Shown piece by piece: positions 56,068 to 64,000 of a DNA stretch of 64,000 nucleotides. The stretch's first letter is position 1. Each line of letters starts with the position of its first letter. Made by a program: the position numbers and the translations under genes. The stretch lies in assembly GCA_017163975.1 (NCBI GenBank), contig JAFFSR010000397.1:556501-620500 (forward strand), written 5' to 3'. The notes beneath the pieces were generated by a model that had not been told where the DNA came from, did not search any database, and was given only the letters and a program-made list of their open reading frames with translations. Origin of the DNA: Anastatus disparis (taxonomy: Eukaryota; Arthropoda; Insecta; Hymenoptera; Eupelmidae).

Positions 56068-57186
56068 CTTTACCTTTTCGATGTAGACACTCGTTAAAAA
56101 ATAGTTATTTACTATGCTGTGGTACCCACGATCGCCGTCTTTGGATACCTAGGTGTTAATGACAACTTAAACATCATCTACAGCAAAAACTTTTGAAATT
56201 CTACTTATAGTTTAATAACTACTTTGAAGTTGATGCAAATGTTATCTAGCTAAACATAGATGTTCCGAGTAAGATAAACATTGTCTACAAGAATATCTTT
56301 TGAAATTTGGCCATTATTTATTAATAACATGTACGTTTCCCAAGATGACATCTCACAATATCCAGGTGATCCTGGCTACCTGGAAGTCGTCTATATGAAT
56401 GAATTTTGAAATTTTCCATACCGGTTATGAAGTTTACAGGCATTTGCAGGGACTACGTCAAATGAAACTTGGAGATTCTTTTAGATTTCGATTCTAAGGT
56501 TGTTTGATTAGGTTGAAGAATACTCGGAAATCAAAAGATTTTCAAAGAACAATTGTTTAAGATTCATGCAACTTCCATGAAATATGTTGATTTACTCGTA
56601 GTCGATAGTCATACATAAAGATCATTCATACAAATCATGTCGCATATAAATTTGCGGTAGTATCCCTACTAATTTATGAATTTATCGTTCAAATAATGCC
56701 AGCGAAATTTAACCTCGAAAAAGCATATAAATATCGTAATTAGTGAATAATATTAACCTTTTTTCATCAAACATCATTCCGATATACAGGTAATAAGCGT
56801 TATTATCTAAAAAATTTGAGAATTTATGAATCTTAGCAATTATTTACTTACCACGAAAATTAAGAAATCATATTAGTAATTCATTTTATTTGAATTAAAT
56901 CATTTGAAATCTATATAAGTCAAATTCCAAATATAAAGAAATCCTGACTCAGTTGTGCATTTACATATAATTTTTATTCAATCTTTAACATTTTTGTTTA
57001 TTTAACCGAACAATAAACATTCTTGCTATTTACATGAAATCATAAAACTTTAATTTTTTACAAAAATAAAAAGTAATTTTTTTAAACATCATTTATTATA
57101 AATATTATTTCCTTAACAGACATAAATCTTCGAAATCATTAGAGATATCTAATACTATTACAAAATTATAAAAAATGAAGATATAT
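56063..57186. other. No gene seen
   Basis: Unique AT-rich sequence. Several ATCTTTTGAAATT-like words recur (56185, 56290, 56398), suggesting an old repeat. Confidence 0.3.
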
Positions 57187-57460
57187 TTTAAGAGGAAGAA
57201 TCATATTTCTGTCCTTTGCTAATAAGAAAATTGGTTTTTCGAATAAAAATAAATTAAAATGGAGATAATATATTGACCATGAATAAGATTCACATAATTA
57301 GACGCATTTATGCATATTGCGTATGGACTATGGATACATCGAATATTAATTATGTGGGCTCATATAAATACAAAGGTTCTCTATAGCTTTTTATGCATGA
57401 CTTCTGAATTTTTTTCCATACGATGTGACCTTATATAAAGCAACAAAACAATTTTTTTCA
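57187..57460. repeat. Single end of a TTAAGAGG-type MITE
   Basis: TTTTAAGAGGAAGAATCATATT, then TCTGTCCTTTGCTAAT, matches the shared terminus of the TTAA foldback family. No mirrored right end was found. Confidence 0.45.
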
Positions 57461-57514
57461 TGTCATTTATTTAAATTATTTATTAACTTCATGCTGGTAA
57501 AAATTTACAATATT

Positions 57515-58040
57515 ATATGTGGCGATAACTCAGCCAATGTTCATTTTTGGATAATTTTTAATATCATGATTGCATATTTAACACAAGAGTTTGAATAATA
57601 ACTTTTCAAGCGGCGATTACTCAGACACTGTAAGTTTTCAGATATTTAATAATATCGCGATTATTTTCTAATATGAAACATTTGAAAAGAATTAATTAAG
57701 TGGCGATTACTCAGCCAATGTAAGCTTTCATATATTTCATAATATCGCGATTATTTTCTAATATGAAACATTTAAAAAGAATTTATGAAGTGGTGATTAC
57801 TCAGTCAATGTAAGCTTTCATATATTTCATAATATCGCGATAATTTTATAAAATGAAACATTTAAAAAGAATTTATGAAGTGGCGATTACTCAGTCAATG
57901 TAAGCTTACATATATTTAATAATATCGCAATTATTTTCTAATATGAAACCTTTAAAAAGAATTTATTAAGTGGCGATTACTCAGCCAATGTAAATCTTTA
58001 GATAATTTTGAATATCGCGATTATTATTTTAAAAATTTTT
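57515..58040. repeat. 90-bp satellite, six copies in exact register
   Basis: GGCGATTACTCAGCCAATGT starts at 57522, 57612, 57702, 57792, 57882 and 57972. Central copies differ by only a few bases; the outer ones are more diverged. Each has an ATATCGCGAT palindrome. Confidence 0.92.
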
Positions 58041-58178
58041 TACCTATTCATATTGAAAGATTGCTTTTATAAAAAATGTTTCTGTATAATTATAAATATT
58101 CAATTATAAATTATTAAACTTTTTGCTTATTCATAAAAATAATAAAATAAGTATTATTAAGTTCAAAGCTTTATACCC

Positions 58179-58420
58179 TTACAAATAACTTTTGAGTCCA
58201 TTTGCTTTATACAGTACTCGTTTTTCGAATTCAATATCGAACAATCTATTAAATTTTGGCATGTTCATTAAAGTAGCATAAGAAAATAATCTTTCTACTG
58301 GAGCTGAAGGAGGTAATGTGGTATTGAATTTCAAAAATAAGCTTTTAACAACTGAAAAATTATTTAAAGACTCCATAGACATCGTTTTTTCATTTAAGGG
58401 GACAAAACACTTTTATAACC
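58179..58420 (-). pseudogene. hAT transposase C-terminal dimerisation exon
   Basis: Reads MSMESLNNFSVVKSLFLKF, then TLPPSAPVERLFSYA and FNRLFDIEFEKRVLYKANGL, stop at 58179. PPSSAPVERLFS and the following NRL...FE are the hallmark of the hAT C-terminal dimerisation domain. An acceptor TTTGCAG precedes it. The rest of the gene is at 61041-63263; 2.6 kb of inserted sequence lies between. Confidence 0.88.
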
Positions 58421-58587
58421 TGCAAACACAAATATTCAATATTCATTATATTTAACTTAGTTATTTTTTAATAAATGAAATATCTAAAAGTAGACTCGAA
58501 TACCTTTAATTTCAGCTATTATAAGCAAATTTTGCTTTAGTTGTAAGCCCACAATCATTCGATGAACCTTTGTACTCATAAGCTCTT

Positions 58588-58872
58588 GACCATAAGGTTT
58601 AAGCTGAACCCATGAATGGATTTAACTCTTCCAAATGGTTTTAGCTTCAATATTACTACCATTCTCGCATGAATAAAGGAATTTCTGAAACACAAAAAAT
58701 ATCAATTTTTTCAATAAATTTAAATATTTTTACCTTATTTTTGGGTTTTTTTCTTACTTCTAGTCATTCGATTTTAAAATCCTCCATTCATGCGAGAATG
58801 ATGCTAATACTGAAGCCAAAACCGTTTGGAAAAGTCAAATCCATCCATGAGTTCAGCTTAAACCTTACGGCC
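58588..58872. mobile_element. Foldback MITE with ~90-bp arms
   Basis: CATAAGGTTTAAGCTGAACC, then CATGAATGGATTTAAC, is mirrored by AAATCCATCCATGAGTTCAG, then CTTAAACCTTACGG. The inner arms are CATTCTCGCATGAATAAAGG / CCATTCATGCGAGAATG. Confidence 0.75.
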
Positions 58873-59529
58873 CAGCACCTAAAATTTTAAAAATTCAATA
58901 TTTAAGAAAAACAGTTTTAAAGTTTTTAATTATTATATCTTAAAATTATCAATGCTATACGTACCTTTCATAAAATGATTCTTTCCTGGTATTTCTTATT
59001 CATATTAGCCAACAATATAAAAAAGAGATACCAGATAAAAGAACCTTGTTATCGACTAGATAAAGCTGAAATGCAAAAAGATATAAGTTATTAAAATAAT
59101 CAATAATAATGATCTTTCTTATTATAAGATATTTTGTCAGTACTTACCCTTATTCACCAATGAAACTGTGTATTTGTTGTAAGAATCAACAAATACATAG
59201 TTATATGTTACTCTGATGGTTGTTAGAATTACTCATCGTACTAACCTTGAATCAGCTGAAAACTAAGAAATAATATTTAATATGGAGTGATCATATTATA
59301 TTTTATTTTATAATTCAAATTTAAAATTAAGAAGTAAAGTTTGGATTTATAATTTATATTTTAATTAATATTAAAATTTATTAATAGAATCTATATCCAA
59401 ATATGTAATGATAATTAGAGTTATACACTTACATGTATTTAATATGCACCCGGTGTATAGAAATCCATCACACCTATTCGTACTTTTCTTTTCGGAGTAT
59501 GTGCTTCTTTCGAATGAGACTAACTTGAT
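58873..59529. other. No gene recognised
   Basis: AT-rich; includes a short inverted pair AATACACAGTTTC-like / TTGTTGTAAGAATCAACAAAT near 59170-59205. Confidence 0.3.
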
Positions 59530-60243
59530 CACTTTACATTGAATTATCTTCTATCATTCAAAGTCCTGACCCACTCGACAAATACATTTCCAAGTTCGAT
59601 GTTCAATTTCTCCAACATCTTGAGAAAGTTATATCAAGATCAGCACTATTTGGGGAAGTCGATTCAAGTTATTTTTTAACAGCTTCAGATGTAGAACCTT
59701 TTGCCACTTGTTCGTATACTTTTGTTATTTAACTATTTATAGCACTGAACGCTGGCTTTGATAAATCTATTAAACTACAAAAACTAGACAAACTTGCAAG
59801 TCCATGGCCAAGTACACAAGTAGCAAGAACGTTATATCTGTTAACTTTATACGTATTGTCCATAAGCACTTTCTCTCTTGTTAGAGTTTACAGTGGCTTA
59901 TTCATCACAAAAATCACAATTCATATTAATTTTGAATCCTTATCCTCGAAAAGAGGTTTCAATAAATTTTACATTATGATGGTACACACTGCGATACAAT
60001 TTCTAACATAGAAGATAGAACGTTGATATCAACATTTCTATTTTTTACCCTGGAACTTGAAAATTCTGTTATTTTCAGTTTAGTAAAAGAAGTAGAGGGT
60101 CTACTTCTCTTAGCTTCAGGAGAATTTTTTTTACTCCTACCAAGAAATTTCCTTGGCCTCTTTTTAGATCTTCCTGTAGATCGTTTTCTATCTTGATGTT
60201 GGTTATGAAATCTGCCTCTTGTATCTCTTTCATTATTTGGCAT
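59530..60243 (-). pseudogene. Mutator-like transposase fragment
   Basis: ATG at 60243 starts MPNNERDTRGRFHNQ and a Lys/Arg-rich stretch (KKRPRKFLGRSKK), open to 59974. Beyond stops and frame changes come RYNVLATCVLGHGLASL, then SSFCSLIDLSKPAFSAI and KVYEQVAKGSTSEAVKK, then DITFSRCWRN. This matches the order of the Mutator-like transposase domain proteins of insects (LGxGLxxLxxFCxLMDxxxP ... DVTVSGDGTW). The Asp-Gly catalytic segment is degraded. Inserted within the hAT gene. Confidence 0.72.
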
Positions 60244-61040
60244 TTTTGAGGTTCGTATTCTTAATGTCCATTCAAGCTTTTTACACTTTAAATATACTTT
60301 CTATTTAGATAAACGTAGAATTTCAGGCGCACATAAAAAAATATGAAATAACTCGCGAACGTGTAATTTATTAAAAATTAATAATTTTACGTAAATTAAA
60401 CCACAAAACCTACTTATAATTTTTCAAGTGCACTTTAAATAAACAAACTTATTGCAAACTGACCATACAATCAGTTGAGACTGACTATCATGTAGCGAAA
60501 TGATACGAGCCGAAAGCGTGAACGCGCGAAATTCAAATTGATAAAAAATTACATGAATAACTATATGCCACTTGTTTTTTCACAAAATCAAAACGGAATC
60601 AAATATGGATGTAAAACTTTTTAGAACTTAAATCAAGATAAATATTTTGTTAAAATTAAAAAAATAAACTCTTTTTTTTCAATTGAAAAAAAATCAATAA
60701 AAATTTTTAAAATTTAATTTAAAATAATTCTTAAAATTTTTTAAATTTGTAAAAATTATATCATTATATAGTTTATAAATAAAAACAAAATTAAATGTCT
60801 TAAAAAAAAATCTTTTTGGAGATTAATTAATGATTCATGAATTATTGAATCAAGTAATAAAAAAATAAGTTCTTATAGTGTTTTAATAAGATTAGCTAAA
60901 AATTTGAGAAAAATCTCAAAATAGCAAAATTAACAAAAAAATCAATTAAAAGTTTATCTTACTAATTTCTTCATAAAAACGAAACTAAATGAGATAGGGT
61001 AAAAAAACTTGTTGGAACTTATTCTACAGTAAATTTCCTA
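60244..61040. other. Upstream of Mutator-like fragment; no gene
   Basis: AT-rich. A CpG-containing patch ATACGAGCCGAAAGCGTGAACG at 60506-60530 might be a promoter remnant. Confidence 0.3.
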
Positions 61041-62065
61041 CTAAAAGAATAAACCCAAATTTGATGTTGGGACCAGAAAAAAGGTGTTTTGTGCCCTTAA
61101 AAACCTTATTAGTTCATTTTCTTCTTGTTCTTGAGGTGCAAAAGCCGTGTTCAGTAATGCATTTGAGCTGTCATCATCAAAATCAAAAAACGTGTCTTCA
61201 GTATCCTCATTATCTGGAACAGCTGATTCCGGCTTTTTAGGCCTAACCAATTCTTCAACAAGCGTTTTTATTTTGGCTTGTGTATTTTCATCAAAGCACG
61301 AAATCCATTTTGCTCTAAATTTGGGGTACGTGAGTGCTGCTATAGCTGCTAATTTGACAATTGTAAGGATTTCAAAAAAATCATGAAATTTTTTGTCTAA
61401 AGCTTCCTTTAAATATTTCAACAGTGGCTCACACATAGACAAACTTTTATTTGCCGATAAAATATTCCATTTTTTTCGGATAGTCAACAATGTTGGTAAA
61501 AGATAACCATAATGACAATCTTTTTCTCCTTATAAAATATCAAATGCTGAAGCCAGGGGTTGACATAATTTAAAATAATTAAGAAATTCAAAATCTTTTT
61601 TTTTTAAGATTTTATTAGATTCCAATATGTCATGAATTCTTTCATCATCAATTTTTTCTTTTAAAGAAATGATTTGTTTAAAGGCGTCATACATAGAATT
61701 CCACCTTGTTATAACGGGCCTCTGTAAACTGCATTCGAAATTTTTTTTCATTTCTTCTCGTTTTTTTGGTGATCTTAAACATTTCCATAATTGTTGGCAT
61801 TTTTCCATGACAAATTTATGACACTTTTTAATATTTGGAACTCTGTCGATTGCGTCTACAAGATCTTTTGTTGCAATCAAACTCAAGGTATGGCTGGCAC
61901 ATCGGAAATGACGAGATAGTGTTATATTTGAAAATATTGCTTCGTCTTCTACAGAAACTACATTATCGTTACTGTTCATGAACAGTGATTCTTCGCCATC
62001 ATTTTCTTCAAACTCTTCCATTTCCTCTTCAGAATCATTTTAATCCTCATCTGCAATAATTTTTA
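61041..62065 (-). pseudogene. hAT transposase main exon
   Basis: An acceptor ATTATTGCAG/AT opens the exon. It has an acidic lead (FEENDGEESLF) and then FRCASHTLSLIATKDLVDAI, QQLWKCLRSPKKREE, RPVITRWNSMYDAFKQI, and HYGYLLPTL after a TAA at 61530-61532, followed by LAAIAALTYPKFRAKWI and DDDSSNALLNTAF. CASHTLxL and TRWNSMYxAF are conserved in hAT catalytic domains. Stops at 62041-62043 and 61530 make it a pseudogene. It ends near 61041 where the insertion begins. Confidence 0.88.
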
Positions 62066-62360
62066 TATAATAATTTGAAAATTTATTAAGATTTTATAAA
62101 GATTTTTCATATAAATTTGAAGTTAAATTTTTGCATTTTTTTTATTATATTTATAACTTTTAAGCAAAATTAGCTTTTTTAATAAATTTAGATTTGTTTG
62201 ATTAAATTTTGTTTCATGAGAAATTATAAAATCTGAAGAAAATCTACCGATAATTGACAGTTACTAATTCATTTTATTATTTAATATTAATTGAATTCAA
62301 TAATTGATTATATTCATCCAAAAATTTAACTACTTTATGTTAATAATATGTTATCTTACC

Positions 62361-62553
62361 AAATGAGCAGTTACACCTAAAAATCTTCTATTCGACCCAG
62401 TCCAAATATCTGCTGTTGTACAGACATGGTTTGCATTAGCTAAAGCCATTTTAATCTTGTCAAGTTGTTTATAATATAAATCATCAATTTTTTTTCCAGC
62501 TGTATAACGAGTCAAATGCTTTAACGAAGCGTCACCATGTTTAATTTTGAAAC
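62361..62553 (-). pseudogene. hAT transposase exon with DIWT motif
   Basis: Between acceptor AAATATTGAG/GT and donor CATTTG/GTAAGA. Reads FKIKHGDASLKHLTRYTAG, then VCTTADIWTGSNRRFLGVTA. TTDxWTSxxxxxFLGVTxH carries the first catalytic Asp of hAT transposases. The frame is intact. Confidence 0.85.
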
Positions 62554-62581
62554 CTCAATATTTTAAATAAAATGTTATTCA

Positions 62582-63018
62582 TTAAGAGGCGGTCGGAACC
62601 AAATCGGTGACTTGCTGTATATATCAAGTCAGCATTTTTCGCTTTACGATAATATTTTGTATATTTTTATGGCTTAAACTATTTCAAATTATTCTTTATA
62701 TACATGACTAGAGGAAATGACTATATTTTTACCATATGGATAAGTACATTAATTATTATAAGCATTTATTACAAATATCAAACTGACTTGACATATACCG
62801 CATGCAAAAAACTGTCGTGTCGATTGTTAGGTGTCATTTTTCGCTTTATAACAATATTTTGGATATTTTTATGGCTTTAACTATTTTAAATTATTCTTTA
62901 TATACATGACTAGAGGAAATGACTATATTTTTACCATATTAATAAATGAATAAATTATTATAAGCATTTATTACAAGCATCGAACTAAGTCACCGATTTG
63001 GTTCCGACCGCCTCTTAA
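62582..63018. mobile_element. TTAA foldback MITE in a hAT intron
   Basis: TTAAGAGGCGGTCGGAACCA, then AATCGGTGACTT, mirrored by AGTCACCGATTTGGTTCCGA, then CCGCCTCTTAA. Interior CATGACTAGAGGAAATGACT occurs as a repeat and is related to the MITE at 19992-20553. It lies between the donor at 63053 and the acceptor at 62553. Confidence 0.88.
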
Positions 63019-63052
63019 TATAATAAAAAAAATATTATATAAAATATACAAC

Positions 63053-63263
63053 CATTAAATATTTTTCGAAAAGCTGAATCTTCAACTAGACAAAGAGAAA
63101 GTTGATTTCTCAATAAAAACTCAACATTTTTTTCAAAAGTATTTTGAGAAAAAGCACATGTCACACGTAGATAAACAATATCATTTTCATCTTCATCATC
63201 ACCATCTAATTTTTAAAATTTTTCATATTGCTGATAGCTTTGTAGTTTATCTTCATGTTTTCT
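63053..63263 (-). pseudogene. hAT transposase upstream exon
   Basis: After ATATTTTTAG: RKHEDKLQSYQQYEKF, a stop, then acidic GDDEDENDIVYLRVTCAFSQ, NTFEKNVEFLLRNQLSLC and AFRKIFNG before GTTGTA. CAFSQNTF...N..F resembles the region before the hAT catalytic core (AxAxxxSGxPFxxVENxxF). The phase matches the next exon. Confidence 0.6.
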
Positions 63264-63351
63264 CTAAAAATATAATTATGTCAAATCATAAAATTAATAC
63301 AAAATAAACATTTAATATTATTAAAATTTTTTGGTTTTGTATGAAATAGTA

Positions 63352-63455
63352 TATTTTTCACCTAGAGTGAGTAAAAATAAAGAACTCCTCTTCGGCTTGG
63401 ATGACAATTCACATAAAATTAAAGTCATTCTTTATTTACTCTCGAGGTGAAAATA
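63352..63455. other. Hairpin with ~33-bp arms
   Basis: ATTTTTCACCTAGAGTGAGT, then AAAAATAAAGAACT, mirrored by GTCATTCTTTATTTACTCTC, then GAGGTGAAAATA. Confidence 0.6.
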
Positions 63456-64000
63456 CAAATTTTCCAAGAAGAGGCCAAAAATACCATATTCTATTTTCGA
63501 CACCAGGAGAAAATATGGTACTTTTGGACTAGGTGTTAAAAAAGCAATTTGATGACATTGTAAAAAAGTGAACACAACATTTTATTCTGTGTTTACTATA
63601 ACAGATAAAATTTTGTATTATTGTCACCTACCAACATGGATGACCTTTTTTTCTGATAAGGTATATAACTTTAATATAAATAATGTTCAATTTTATATAT
63701 TCATAAGAAAAAATTCATCATTGAACAAGATATTTATTAAGACATGATACTTGATATTTCATCTAAATATTAACTTTACATTTGAATGTACTGTCATAAA
63801 AAACATCAAAATTTTTTTTCAATTCATACCATTAAATATTGACCTTATCAAAGTATTTTTCAAAAAGTACAAATTTTACTTTTTAAATTTTGCAACTCAC
63901 AATAACAATAAATAAATTAGTTGATTTAATAATATATACATATGAAAACAATAACCTTTAAATGGCGATAAAAATTTGATGAAACTTTAAGATTTCCTTG
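63456..64000. other. No gene recognised
   Basis: AT-rich, possibly the N-terminal intron/exon region of the hAT gene. A splice-like TTATCAG near 63650 on the minus strand is not followed by recognisable coding sequence. Confidence 0.3.

Noticed and set aside
57515..58040. CRISPR array
   Set aside because: The 90-bp units are contiguous, spacers do not differ, and the genome is eukaryotic.

Overview
The window is eukaryotic, very AT-rich, and made almost entirely of transposable elements and simple repeats. Exons with GT..AG introns, FLYWCH/MULE, hAT, Tc1/mariner-like and Mutator-like transposases, an env-bearing LTR retrotransposon, three truncated LINEs, OTU-bearing Helitrons and many foldback MITEs all point to an arthropod, most likely an insect (a parasitoid wasp or an aphid would fit, but neither is proven). 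I see no complete host protein gene. The best host-like signals are a GC-richer block with a good splice donor at 11.4-11.9 kb and an acidic open frame at 47.1-47.4 kb.

Layout. 0-3.6 kb: a four-exon FLYWCH zinc-finger + MULE transposase gene on the minus strand, running off the left edge, with a frameshift and with repeats and MITEs in its introns. 4.5-5.9 and 7.9-10.9 kb: AT-rich elements ending in CCCAYAYAGCA, built of internal tandem repeats; the larger carries a tRNA-derived SINE. 13.9-17.4 kb: an internally deleted Helitron (H1, minus). 17.4-19.7 kb: non-autonomous Helitrons rich in TTAGCTAAA words. 19.8-21.2 kb: C2H2 zinc fingers joined to a Helitron helicase fragment.

21-44.6 kb: a second Helitron (H2, minus) appears to have been repeatedly interrupted. 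Read from right to left it shows an OTU domain split by a palindrome, a Rep domain, a 14-kb LTR retrotransposon (27377-41328, 6-bp target duplication TAATAT), the Rep end and middle region, LINE A, a MITE and a helicase start. LINE B and the helicase/zinc-finger chimera follow. The LTR element has gag, ten zinc knuckles, protease, a truncated reverse transcriptase, integrase and an env-like glycoprotein. It is broken by two foldback MITEs, one non-autonomous Helitron, stop codons and a deletion of the RT palm and RNase H.

44.6-46.2 kb: LINE C, same family as LINE B. 48.7-49.2 kb: a third Helitron helicase fragment, on the plus strand. 49.8-53 kb: minisatellites, including about 24 copies of a ~50-bp unit rich in alternating purine-pyrimidine tracts. 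53.3-56.0 kb: a Tc1/mariner-superfamily element with a DUF4817-type transposase. 57.5-58.0 kb: a 90-bp satellite. 58.2-63.3 kb: a broken hAT gene (minus) with a Mutator-like transposase fragment and MITEs inside it.

A recurrent theme is a set of palindromic TTAA-flanked elements. They share about 35 bp of terminus (TTAAGAGGnGGCCG...TCTGTCCTTGTCTAAT) but have unrelated hairpin interiors. Two have a related empty site inside this same window.
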